64,000 bases of DNA, taken from Burkholderiales bacterium. GTDB taxonomy: Bacteria; Pseudomonadota; Gammaproteobacteria; Burkholderiales; Nitrosomonadaceae. A program made the translations under genes and the position numbers. The DNA lies in NCBI GenBank assembly GCA_024235735.1, contig JACKLU010000012.1, positions 12,817-76,816 of the forward strand, given 5' to 3'. Under the pieces are notes generated by a model. It worked only from the letters and a program-made list of their open reading frames with translations, ran no database searches and was not told where the DNA came from. Positions 18,118 through 27,181 of this stretch are shown one piece after another. Within the stretch, counting starts at the first letter, position 1. Each line of letters begins with the position of its first letter.

Positions 18118-18837
18118 TTACAGATTCAACTGAATTTCACGTTCCTCGGAGCTCGGTTCGAAACCGCGGGTCTCGTAATGTTTGAAGATCGCATTGACCA
18201 CATCCCGAGGTTCATCGATGATTTGTATCAAATCCATGTCTTCAGGTGAAATGCAGTTTTCCGCGATCAGAACATTTCTGAACCAGTCAATCAAGCCGCG
18301 CCAGAAATCGGAACAGACCAGAATAATCGGCATTTTGCGCGTTTTCCCCGTTTGCACGAGCGTAAGCGCTTCCATGAGTTCATCCAGTGTACCGAATCCA
18401 CCGGGCATGACGACATAAGCCGTGGCAAATTTGACGAACATGTATTTGCGCGCGAAAAAATGACGGAATGACTGACTGATATCCTGATAGGGGTTGCGGT
18501 GCTGTTCATGAGGCAATTGAATATTCAATCCGATACTCGGGGAACTGCCGTAATAGGCGCCTTTATTGGCCGCCTCCATCACGCCGGGACCACCACCGGA
18601 AATAACCGAGAAACCGGCATCGGAAAGCAGGCGTGCAATCTGTTCGGTCAGTTTGTAGTACGGATGATTCACATCCGTGCGCGCACTGCCAAAAATACTC
18701 ACGGCAGGCTGGATTGAATCAAGGCGCTCCGTTCCTTCGACAAATTCTGCCATAATGCCGAACAAGCGCCACGATTCTTTTGCGGACCATTGCTTTTCCA
18801 GAGGGAGTGCGGCGGCGGGTTTATTTTGCAGGCTCAT
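18118..18837 (-). CDS. LOG family protein (lysine-decarboxylase-like Rossmann fold)
   Basis: 239-aa member of the TIGR00730/LOG family, whose characterised members are cytokinin riboside monophosphate or nucleotide 5'-monophosphate phosphoribohydrolases. The two diagnostic motifs are present: GGGPGVMEAANKGA and the catalytic/binding PGGFGTLDELMEAL. Earlier annotations call this family lysine decarboxylase, which is misleading. Its start codon is only 12 bp from the divergent polA start, so the two promoters must overlap the opposing genes. Confidence 0.92.
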   Translation of the reverse strand: MSLQNKPAAALPLEKQWSAKESWRLFGIMAEFVEGTERLDSIQPAVSIFGSARTDVNHPYYKLTEQIARLLSDAGFSVISGGGPGVMEAANKGAYYGSSPSIGLNIQLPHEQHRNPYQDISQSFRHFFARKYMFVKFATAYVVMPGGFGTLDELMEALTLVQTGKTRKMPIILVCSDFWRGLIDWFRNVLIAENCISPEDMDLIQIIDEPRDVVNAIFKHYETRGFEPSSEEREIQLNL

Positions 18838-18849
18838 AGGATTTTTTTA

Positions 18850-21573
18850 ATGAAAACATTATTGCTGGTTGATGGTTCGTCTTATCTGTATCGCGCCTAC
18901 CATGCATTGCCCGACTTGCGCAGTCAGCACAATCAACCGACTGGCGCGATCCACGGCGTTCTGAATATGTTAAGACGTTTGCACAAGGATTATCACGCCG
19001 ATTATAGCGTGTGTGTATTTGATGCAAAAGGCAAAACGTTTCGTGATGCAATTTATCCGGATTATAAAGGGCACCGGCCGTCAATGCCGGATGATCTGGT
19101 TGTACAGATAGCGCCGCTGCACGCCTGTATCGAGGCGATGGGGTGGCCGCTGCTGATTGTCGATGGCGTAGAAGCGGATGATGTCATCGGCACGCTGGCC
19201 AGACAGGCCGAACAACAGAGTATGCGATGCATTATCTCTACCGGTGACAAGGATATCGCACAACTGGTCAATGCGCATATCACGCTGGTCAATACCATGA
19301 ACAATGAAGTACTCGACGAAACGGGTGTTTATGCCAAATTTGGCGTCAGGCCGGAACGCATGCTGGATTATCTGATGCTGGTCGGCGACAGTTCGGATAA
19401 TATTCCCGGTGTGGAAAAAGTGGGGCCAAAAACAGCGGTTAAGTGGCTTGAACAATATGGGTCTTTGGAAAACATCATTGCGCATGCAACTGAAATCAAG
19501 GGCGTAGTTGGTGAAAATCTGCGCAGAGCGATTGATTGGTTTGAAACATCGCGCAAACTGGTGGAAATCAAATGCGATGTCGAATTGCCTGTTACCCTCG
19601 CGGATCTGACGCTAAAACCGCAGGATACCGGGCGTCTGGCGATGCTCTACGAGGAATTGAGCATGAAATCGGCGCTACAGGAATTACGCCAGCAGAATCA
19701 CACCAATCCGGCGGATGCAGGTAATGACGGCGCACAGGATTCGCCCGATCAGCAGCGGAAAAATGTCACTGCTGAATACCAGACGATACTCGACGATGCA
19801 CAGCTAAACGTCTGGCTGGAAAAATTGAATGCGGCGCAGCTGGTATCCCTCGATACGGAAACAACCGGACTGGATCCAATGCAAGCCGAGTTGGTCGGCA
19901 TTTCGTTCAGTTTTTCGCGCGGTCACGCCGCCTACATCCCGCTGATGCATCAGTATATCGGCGCGCCGCGTCAGCTGGAACGGCAATATGTACTGGAAAA
20001 ACTCAGACCCTGGCTGGAAAATGCGGATAAACACAAAGTCGGTCAGAATTTAAAGTACGACAAACACATTTTCGCCAATTATGGCCTTTGTCTGGAAGGC
20101 ATTGCGCATGACACGCTGTTGCAATCCTATGTACTGGAATCACACAAGCCGCATAACATGGATAGCCTGGCGCTGCGGCATCTGGATGTAAAAACCATCA
20201 GCTATGACGAAGTCACCGGCAAAGGCGCGCAGCGTATCGGTTTCGAGCAGGTTGACATAGAAACGGCGACAGACTATGCGGCCGAAGACGCTGATATCAC
20301 GTTACGCCTGCATCAGCATTTGTATCCCAGAATCCAGGCTGATGCGCGGCAGTTGTCCATATATCGGGATATTGAAATGCCGGCCATGGCAGTATTGTTT
20401 GCCATGGAGCGTTATGGCGTTTTGCTTAATCAGCAGCTGCTGCAGAAACAAAATCTGGAACTCAGTGAAAAACTGGATGTACTGGAACAACGGGCGTTCC
20501 AAATTTCCGGACAATCGTTTAATCTGAATTCACCCAAACAGATACAGGAAATCCTGTTTGACCGTTTGAAACTGCCGGTTGTCAAAAAAACACCTAAAGG
20601 CGTGCCCTCAACCAATGAAGACGTATTGCAGCAACTGGCGCTGGATTACCCGTTGCCGAAAATCCTGCTCGAATACCGTACACTTTCAAAACTAAAATCG
20701 ACCTACACGGATAAGCTACCGCAAATGATCAATCCGGCCACCGGACGCGTGCATACCAATTACGCGCAGGCTGTCGCGGTAACCGGTCGTTTGGCCAGCT
20801 CGGATCCTAATTTACAGAATATTCCGGTGCGAACCGCCGAGGGCCGCAGAATACGTGAGGCGTTTATTGCGCCCGCACATTGCAAAATCGTTTCTGCCGA
20901 CTATTCGCAGATCGAACTGCGTATTATGGCGCATATCTCTCAGGACAACGGGTTACTCAAAGCTTTTGCAGCGGGAGAAGATATTCACAGCGCCACAGCT
21001 GCTGAAATTTTTGCCGTACCGGTCGATCAGGTTGATGCCGAAAAGCGCCGTTACGCCAAAGTAATCAATTTTGGTCTGATTTACGGGATGTCGGAATTCG
21101 GCCTGGCGACGCAGCTCGGTATCGACCGCAGCGCGGCGCGGGCGTATATAGACCGGTATTTTATGCGCTATCCTGGTGTGGCTGATTATATGCAGCGCAC
21201 CCGGGAACAAGCCAGGACAACAGGTTTTGTCGAAACAGTGCTTGGCCGCAGGCTGTGGCTACCGGAAATTAACAGTCCCAATGGCAATCGCCGGCAGGGC
21301 GCAGAGCGTGCGGCCATCAATGCACCCATGCAGGGCACTGCGGCGGATATCATCAAGCTGGCCATGATTGCCGTACAGCGATGGCTTGCAGAAACCCGAT
21401 TACAAAGCCAACTGATTATGCAGGTACACGACGAGCTTGTGCTCGAGGTGCCGGATGATGAAGTTGATACAATCCTGTCCGAATTGCCCCAGTATATGGG
21501 CAATGTGATCAGTCTCGACGTGCCTTTACTGGTTGATATCGGTGTCGGTAAAAACTGGGAGCAGGCGCATTGA
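18850..21573 (+). CDS. polA: DNA polymerase I
   Basis: Repair and lagging-strand polymerase, 907 aa from ATG 18850. A longer frame from 18790 runs into the divergent gene and lacks the family N-terminus; MKTLLLVDGSSYLYRAYHALP is typical. Domains: 5'-3' exonuclease (1-290), 3'-5' exonuclease (~325-500) and polymerase (~530-907). The proofreading acidic residues are intact in SLDTETTGLD and YAAEDADITLR. The polymerase motif A is ADYSQIELRIMAH and motif C is VHDELVLEV. AGGA lies about 8 nt before the start. Complete and normal length. Confidence 0.98.
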   Translation: MKTLLLVDGSSYLYRAYHALPDLRSQHNQPTGAIHGVLNMLRRLHKDYHADYSVCVFDAKGKTFRDAIYPDYKGHRPSMPDDLVVQIAPLHACIEAMGWPLLIVDGVEADDVIGTLARQAEQQSMRCIISTGDKDIAQLVNAHITLVNTMNNEVLDETGVYAKFGVRPERMLDYLMLVGDSSDNIPGVEKVGPKTAVKWLEQYGSLENIIAHATEIKGVVGENLRRAIDWFETSRKLVEIKCDVELPVTLADLTLKPQDTGRLAMLYEELSMKSALQELRQQNHTNPADAGNDGAQDSPDQQRKNVTAEYQTILDDAQLNVWLEKLNAAQLVSLDTETTGLDPMQAELVGISFSFSRGHAAYIPLMHQYIGAPRQLERQYVLEKLRPWLENADKHKVGQNLKYDKHIFANYGLCLEGIAHDTLLQSYVLESHKPHNMDSLALRHLDVKTISYDEVTGKGAQRIGFEQVDIETATDYAAEDADITLRLHQHLYPRIQADARQLSIYRDIEMPAMAVLFAMERYGVLLNQQLLQKQNLELSEKLDVLEQRAFQISGQSFNLNSPKQIQEILFDRLKLPVVKKTPKGVPSTNEDVLQQLALDYPLPKILLEYRTLSKLKSTYTDKLPQMINPATGRVHTNYAQAVAVTGRLASSDPNLQNIPVRTAEGRRIREAFIAPAHCKIVSADYSQIELRIMAHISQDNGLLKAFAAGEDIHSATAAEIFAVPVDQVDAEKRRYAKVINFGLIYGMSEFGLATQLGIDRSAARAYIDRYFMRYPGVADYMQRTREQARTTGFVETVLGRRLWLPEINSPNGNRRQGAERAAINAPMQGTAADIIKLAMIAVQRWLAETRLQSQLIMQVHDELVLEVPDDEVDTILSELPQYMGNVISLDVPLLVDIGVGKNWEQAH

Positions 21574-21618
21574 ACTTCTCAACTGTTTACCGCGGACTTA
21601 CTCCCGGTTTATTTTGCT

Positions 21619-24333
21619 TTATTCCCGTGTTTCTATCTGGGTCAGATTGTCGGTTTCGGTTTCGGGTTCATCAGCACTTTTAATTTTCCGCCGCGGCCGC
21701 CTTTTCAATGGCGGTTGCTCTTCGCCAGATGACTCGATTTTCTCAGGCGGTGTTTCAATCATGACCAAACCGCTTTCTTCCAGACCTGACTTTTTAGGAG
21801 GCAACTGACGAGGCGCCTCACTGGGAGGCCCGGAAATTTCTTCGGGTGATTTCGCAACGTTGATAGCAACCGGTGCTTCAGACAGATTGAATGTCGGTTC
21901 GTTGTTGATTTGGGAGTTACCAGTGGTTTTACTTTCGCCATTCTGCTGATCAGCAGCGTGAATATCCGGCTTAACTGCTGCCGATCGCTCGTCACCCTGC
22001 CGCGCCAGCGAGCGTGGTTGTATTTTCTCAGCAACCGGACTTGAATCACTTGAATCACTTGGATTAGCGATGGCATGGCTTGAATCATCGATTGAATCCA
22101 GTCTGGCTGCCGAGACTGAATCCGATGCGAACGGCAGTCGATCCGCCGTCGCATCAACAGACGGTGCGTGGTCAGTCGAATCTTCTTTAAAAGATTCGGC
22201 TGATTTGCTGTGTGCGGAGCGATCTTTCTGTCGAGGACTGCGACGTCTGCGTGTACGTTTTTTGTCATCCAGTTTTTCGGTAAGAATGCTTCCGTCTTCA
22301 CCAGAAATCATAACGACGCCGGGTTCTTCGGACAAAGATACTGCGGATATATTCTGCGTCTGCTGCAGGGACTGCGCATCAGCCTGCACAAACGACTTCT
22401 CTACTGTTTCTTCGTTTAACTGAAATGATGCGTCCGCTGCCGCCTCACTGTTGCCGGCATTATGATCAATCGAATCCTTCAGCGGCTGTTTAGTCGATGC
22501 GTGATTCTTGCGATCACCACGACTGCGGGGCCGATTACGTCCGCGCGCATTCTTTTTGTTACGATCCTGTGATGAAGAAGCGCCTTTTTCCCTGGCCGTC
22601 ATTCTTTCGGAATTCGCAGCCTGAGTATTTTCTTTTGTTTCAGCGCTGTGCGCCGGCTTAAACCAGCCGAAAAACTTATCCAGTAATGATGTTTCCCTGG
22701 TTTTGTCTTCGCGGATTGGTGCAGGCTGTGCAGGTGTAATCCCTTGAACAGCGGCTTTGGGACGCTGCGGCTTCTGTTTCCGGTCGGTTATATCCGGAAC
22801 AAGATCTTCCGCTGTCTTATCAACCAGAGTGTAACTCGCCTGAGGCTCGATTTGCTTCGTATCTTCATGGCGCAAGCGGGTTATTTTATATTTCGGCGTC
22901 TCAAGATGGATATTGGGTATCAGAATGACATCCACATTAAGCCGCTCTTCAATTTCATGAATTTCAGCACGCTTCTCATTCAACAAGTAAGTGGCCACCT
23001 CGATAGGCAGCTGAACATGCAAGGCGCTGGTGTGCTCCTTCATGACCTCTTCCTGAATGATACGCAGAACGTGCAGGGCGGAAGAATCGGTACTGCGGAC
23101 ATAGCCCGTACCGTGACAGCGTGGACATGAGGAATAGTTGCTTTCGCCAAGTGACGGACGAAGCCGTTGGCGTGACAGCTCAAGCAGACCAAAGCGAGAT
23201 ATTTTGCCGATCTGCACTCGCGCACGGTCCTGGCGTAATGCTTCCTGCAAGCGAGCTTCAACTTCGCGCTGATTGCGCGACGACTCCATGTCGATAAAAT
23301 CAATGACAATCAAACCACCGAGATCGCGCAGACGCAATTGCCGACCAATTTCATCCGCCGCTTCCAGATTGGTGTTCAGCGCCGTATGCTCAATATCTGC
23401 GCCGCGAATAGCGCGGGCGGAATTGACATCTACCGATACCAGCGCTTCAGTGTGGTCGATGACGATTGCGCCCCCCGAAGGCAAGGTGACCTGCCGCGAG
23501 TACGCCGTTTCAATCTGGTGTTCGATCTGGAAGCGGGAGAACAAGGGCACATCATCATGGTAATACTTTAACCGATCGACGTTGCCCGGCATGACATGCA
23601 GCATAAACTGGCATGCCTGTTCATATATTTCGCGGTTGTCAATGAGGATTTCACCGATTTCATAATTGAAATAATCGCGAATGGCGCGAATTACCAAGCT
23701 ACTTTCCTGATAAATCAAGAAAACACCGCTCTGATTATTGGCGGCTTCTTCAATTGCACGCCACAGCTGTGTCAGATAGTTCAAATCCCATTGCAACTCT
23801 TCCTCACTGCGGCCTATACCCGCGGTTCGGGCAATAACGCTCATACCATCCGGGATTTCAAGCTTAGCCAGTACTTCGCGCATCTCGTTACGCTCGTCAC
23901 CTGTGATGCGACGCGAAACACCACCACTGTTCGGATTATTGGGTATAAGCACCAGATAGCGTCCCGCAAGTGAGATATAGGTGGTTAACGCCGCTCCTTT
24001 TGTGCCGCGCTCATCTTTGTCGACCTGAACAATCAGTTCCAACCCTTCGTGCAGGAATTCCTGAATACGGCTTTGCGAAATTCCCGATGCTTTGTCGCCA
24101 AAACAACAGGGTGAGATTTCCTTGAATGGAAGAAAGCCGTGCCGTTCACAGCCATAATCGACGAAAGCGGCTTCCAGACTGGGCTCCAGTCGTGTTATTA
24201 CTGCTTTATAGATATTACTTTTTCGCTGTTCTTTATTGATGGATTCGATATCAAGATCAATCAGTTTTTGACCATTGACAATAGCAACACGCAACTCTTC
24301 AGGTTGGGTTGCATTAAATAGCATTCGTCTCAT
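21619..24333 (-). CDS. rne: Ribonuclease E
   Basis: Essential endoribonuclease of mRNA decay and rRNA/tRNA processing, 904 aa. The catalytic half (1-~520) begins MRRMLFNATQPEELR, followed by an S1 domain (~35-120), a 5' sensor region, the DNase I-like site with catalytic aspartates in SVDVNSARAI and LIVIDFIDME, and the Zn-link CPRCHGTGYV that holds the tetramer. The C-terminal ~380 residues are low-complexity, with Arg-rich RNA-binding stretches (RGRNRPRSRGDRK, KKRTRRRRSPRQK), which is the expected degradosome scaffold. A 539-bp gap upstream suits the long autoregulatory leader known for rne. Confidence 0.97.
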   Translation of the reverse strand: MRRMLFNATQPEELRVAIVNGQKLIDLDIESINKEQRKSNIYKAVITRLEPSLEAAFVDYGCERHGFLPFKEISPCCFGDKASGISQSRIQEFLHEGLELIVQVDKDERGTKGAALTTYISLAGRYLVLIPNNPNSGGVSRRITGDERNEMREVLAKLEIPDGMSVIARTAGIGRSEEELQWDLNYLTQLWRAIEEAANNQSGVFLIYQESSLVIRAIRDYFNYEIGEILIDNREIYEQACQFMLHVMPGNVDRLKYYHDDVPLFSRFQIEHQIETAYSRQVTLPSGGAIVIDHTEALVSVDVNSARAIRGADIEHTALNTNLEAADEIGRQLRLRDLGGLIVIDFIDMESSRNQREVEARLQEALRQDRARVQIGKISRFGLLELSRQRLRPSLGESNYSSCPRCHGTGYVRSTDSSALHVLRIIQEEVMKEHTSALHVQLPIEVATYLLNEKRAEIHEIEERLNVDVILIPNIHLETPKYKITRLRHEDTKQIEPQASYTLVDKTAEDLVPDITDRKQKPQRPKAAVQGITPAQPAPIREDKTRETSLLDKFFGWFKPAHSAETKENTQAANSERMTAREKGASSSQDRNKKNARGRNRPRSRGDRKNHASTKQPLKDSIDHNAGNSEAAADASFQLNEETVEKSFVQADAQSLQQTQNISAVSLSEEPGVVMISGEDGSILTEKLDDKKRTRRRRSPRQKDRSAHSKSAESFKEDSTDHAPSVDATADRLPFASDSVSAARLDSIDDSSHAIANPSDSSDSSPVAEKIQPRSLARQGDERSAAVKPDIHAADQQNGESKTTGNSQINNEPTFNLSEAPVAINVAKSPEEISGPPSEAPRQLPPKKSGLEESGLVMIETPPEKIESSGEEQPPLKRRPRRKIKSADEPETETDNLTQIETRE

Positions 24334-24872
24334 TTATATGCCTTACGTGTTACAACACAAGCGAGCTGATCAAATTTCAAAAAAACATAATGAAGATGAA
24401 GAGTTTCCGAGGGGGTAATTGTAATAGTATTGATCAATTTATGTTAATTCTAATGTATTCTATTATTTAATAATCGCGATATAGCTATAATAACTGTAGT
24501 GATGTAAATAATCCAGTTTGCCTGGCATATCCGAGCATGCCAGAAATTGTTATGTAACATCAGTCCATTTTACAGTTTATGGCCTTTTTTTCTGCCACTT
24601 ATGCGTTAAAAGTGTCAAAAGAATTTGCTGATGTATGGATTGTTCCGATAGTATTTTCGTTTTCCCGCATTGAATGACTGTCGAGTATTGACTATTGATT
24701 GGTTAATTCTGCTTAGGTGAGATATTTTGAAATTTTAGCGGACAATTTATGCCTAACGGTTCAATAATCGAACAGAAGAACTGATACGAAAAGCGAATGG
24801 ACACTTTGAACAAATACTTTGACCCAAGCCGAGAATTATAGGTAAAACGCAACATATAGGCAAAAAAATCTA
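24334..24872. promoter_or_regulatory. Long divergent intergenic region between rne and rluC
   Basis: 539 bp of AT-rich sequence without a convincing ORF. By analogy with E. coli it should hold the long rne 5' leader (minus strand) and the rluC promoter (plus strand). A short perfect hairpin, CTGGCAT/ATGCCAG at 24522-24543, could be part of the leader. No tRNA or recognised riboswitch is seen. The divergent arrangement of rne and rluC is conserved in many proteobacteria. Confidence 0.5.
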
Positions 24873-25859
24873 TTGAAAACCGAAGTCGTCAAGGAACTTA
24901 TCAGTGAAAATGGTACTGACCAGCGTATTGACAATTTTTTGTTCAAACGCTACAAAAATGTACCCAAAAGCCATATCTATCAATTATTACGCAGTGGGCA
25001 GGTGCGCGTTAACGGTAAACGTATCGATTTCCACTATCGCTTGGCGCTGGGCGATCTGATACGGATTCCACCGATTGCAGTACCCGCGACCGCTGCGATA
25101 GAGCGACGGGTCATTTCGAAAACACCGCCTTTGCATGTCATTTTTGAAGATGAAGCGCTGCTGGTTGTCGACAAGCCATCAGGAATTGCTGTTCATGGCG
25201 GCAGCGGCATCAGTTTCGGCGTCATTGAGCAGCTGCGTGCGCAGCATCCTGAAATGCGATTTCTTGAGCTGGTGCATCGACTTGATCGCGAGACTTCCGG
25301 AGTATTGTTGCTGGCCAAGAAGCGCAGCGCACTGGTTGCATTGCATCAGCAGCTCCGCTCCGGTCATACGGAAAAACATTATCAGGTGCTGGTCAGGGGA
25401 AATTGGCCCAATACGAGACAACATGTCAAATTGCCATTGATAAAATATGTCACCCAAGAAGGTGAGCGACGTGTAACGGTGGCAACCGGCAAGCATAACG
25501 AGAGCGACAAGTTTTCATCTTCCAGGACAATGGATTCGCACACGATATTTACGTTGCGGAGGACATGGCGGGACTACAGTTTATTGAACGCCGAACTGAA
25601 AACAGGACGCACCCACCAAATTCGTGTACACCTCGCGCATTTGGGTTATCCGATTATCGGCGATAGCAAATATGGCGACTTTGCCATCAATAAGCAGTTA
25701 TCCAGAGGCCGTAATTCAGGCAACTTGGAGCGTATGTTTCTACATGCTGCCAGCATGCTGATTAATCACCCGCTCAGTGGTCAGCCATTAAAACTGATGG
25801 CAAATCTGCCTGCCGATCTGCAGGCTTTTTTAAGTCATCTTGACGCGCAGCTGCGATAA
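24873..25859 (+). CDS. rluC: 23S rRNA pseudouridine synthase RluC
   Basis: Predicted enzyme making pseudouridines in 23S rRNA (955, 2504, 2580 in E. coli). 328 aa: N-terminal S4 RNA-binding domain (~18-80, DQRIDNFLFKRYKNVPKSHIYQLLRSGQV), then the RluA-type catalytic domain with the nucleophile D138 in HRLDRETSGVLLL. The start is a TTG at 24873; no in-frame ATG lies before the S4 domain, so the weak start is retained. Its 3' end overlaps the convergent tesA-like gene by 86 bp. Divergence from rne supports RluC over RluD. Confidence 0.93.
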   Translation: MKTEVVKELISENGTDQRIDNFLFKRYKNVPKSHIYQLLRSGQVRVNGKRIDFHYRLALGDLIRIPPIAVPATAAIERRVISKTPPLHVIFEDEALLVVDKPSGIAVHGGSGISFGVIEQLRAQHPEMRFLELVHRLDRETSGVLLLAKKRSALVALHQQLRSGHTEKHYQVLVRGNWPNTRQHVKLPLIKYVTQEGERRVTVATGKHNESDKFSSSRTMDSHTIFTLRRTWRDYSLLNAELKTGRTHQIRVHLAHLGYPIIGDSKYGDFAINKQLSRGRNSGNLERMFLHAASMLINHPLSGQPLKLMANLPADLQAFLSHLDAQLR

Positions 25860-26493
25860 AATGCTCGTGAAGCATGGGTTGCAGTACGTGCCAGACGTTT
25901 TCAACAATCATTTTTTGCGCGCTCGCCGTTGGATGAATGCCGTCAGACTGGAAAAACGCTTTATTTTCACCGAATCCGGCAAGTAAAAATGGAATCAAGC
26001 CGGTTTGATAGTATTCGGCGAGTTGCGGATAAATATCCTGGAACTTTCGTGTATAAGTCATGCCATAATTGGGCGGTAACTGCATGCCCGCGAGCAGCAC
26101 AACGACATTGTTCCTTTGGCAGATTTCAATAATCGCAGCCAGATTGTCATAGATTGTTTTGATTGCCGTACCTCGCAGACCATCGTTCGCGCCCAATCCG
26201 AGAATAATGATATCCGGACGGTGTGCACTTAACGCCTGTTCGATGCGATTGCGCCCACCCAGCGCTGTTTCTCCGCTGACACTGGCATTGATAACCCGGA
26301 AAGATTGTGAATGTGACAACAGACGCTGCTCCAGCAACGCAACCCATCCCGCATCGGCAGGAATACCGTAATTTGCTGACAAACTGTCGCCATAAACCAT
26401 AATGGTGGTTGTATGCTGTGCCGGCGTTGCAAATACGCCAGCACTGTGTATGCTAAAAAAGAAGAAGACTATAAAAGCTAGGAATTTTTTCAT
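25774..26493 (-). CDS. tesA: TesA-like multifunctional esterase/lysophospholipase (SGNH/GDSL hydrolase)
   Basis: Periplasmic arylesterase/thioesterase of the SGNH fold. From ATG 26493 the 239-aa product has a signal peptide (KKFLAFIVFFFFSIHSAGVFA) and the catalytic blocks YGDSLSANYGI (Ser), GANDGLRG (Asn) and DGIHPTASAQ (Asp-His). The frame stays open to 26691, but those upstream codons cover the divergent ABC gene. The last ~29 residues (AARQDDLKKPADRQ...) extend beyond the usual end and lie over the rluC 3' end. Divergent pairing with an ABC ATPase matches the tesA-ybbA pair of E. coli. Confidence 0.93.
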   Translation of the reverse strand: MKKFLAFIVFFFFSIHSAGVFATPAQHTTTIMVYGDSLSANYGIPADAGWVALLEQRLLSHSQSFRVINASVSGETALGGRNRIEQALSAHRPDIIILGLGANDGLRGTAIKTIYDNLAAIIEICQRNNVVVLLAGMQLPPNYGMTYTRKFQDIYPQLAEYYQTGLIPFLLAGFGENKAFFQSDGIHPTASAQKMIVENVWHVLQPMLHEHFIAAARQDDLKKPADRQADLPSVLMADH

Positions 26494-27181
26494 GGTAAAG
26501 AATTGTGTCAATAAGCCTATTCTAAGAACGGAGGCGCTTACAAAGCAGGTCAACACCGGCGATGATACACTGACAATTTTGCAGGATATCAATATAGCGG
26601 TAACCCCCGGTGAAGCAGTTGCCATTGTCGGCGCATCGGGCTCCGGAAAATCAACCCTGCTGGGTTTGCTCGCTGGATTGGATACACCCACATCCGGTAA
26701 AGTTCATCTGGATGATACGGATATTTTCATGCTCGACGAGGACAGCCGCGCGGCTTTGCGTGGAAAAATACTCGGTTTCGTTTTTCAGTCGTTTCAATTG
26801 CTCCCTGCGTTGACCGCGCTGGAAAATGTCATGTTGCCGCTTGAACTCTCAGGTATCAGTGGCGCCGAGACGGTGGCGCGAAAACTGTTGCAGCGCGTTG
26901 GTCTTGAAATGCGTTTGCAGCATTATCCCAAACAACTTTCCGGGGGAGAGCAGCAGCGCGTGGCTATCGCGCGCGCTTTTGCCACACGTCCGAAATTGTT
27001 GCTGGCCGATGAACCAACCGGAAATCTGGACTCGACTACTGGCAAACAGATCATCGAGTTGATGTTTGAACTGAATCATGAACAGGGTACCACGCTGGTG
27101 TTGGTGACACACGATGAGCAGTTGTCCCGGCGCTGCTCACGGCGGATACGGCTGGTCGATGGCATGCTGGCGCCGTCATAA
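26492..27181 (+). CDS. ABC transporter ATP-binding protein (YbbA/LolD type)
   Basis: 229-aa ATPase with Walker A GASGSGKST, signature LSGGEQQRVAIARA, Walker B LLLADEPTGNLD and switch LVTHD, of the LolD/MacB/YbbA class. AGGAA lies 7 nt before ATG 26492. Its start codon overlaps the divergent tesA start in a CATG tetranucleotide. In E. coli the same divergent neighbour is ybbA, which is followed by the large permease ybbP. Here no permease follows: a convergent giant gene ends 6 bp inside this stop. The permease must be encoded elsewhere or lost. Confidence 0.9.
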   Translation: MVKNCVNKPILRTEALTKQVNTGDDTLTILQDINIAVTPGEAVAIVGASGSGKSTLLGLLAGLDTPTSGKVHLDDTDIFMLDEDSRAALRGKILGFVFQSFQLLPALTALENVMLPLELSGISGAETVARKLLQRVGLEMRLQHYPKQLSGGEQQRVAIARAFATRPKLLLADEPTGNLDSTTGKQIIELMFELNHEQGTTLVLVTHDEQLSRRCSRRIRLVDGMLAPS

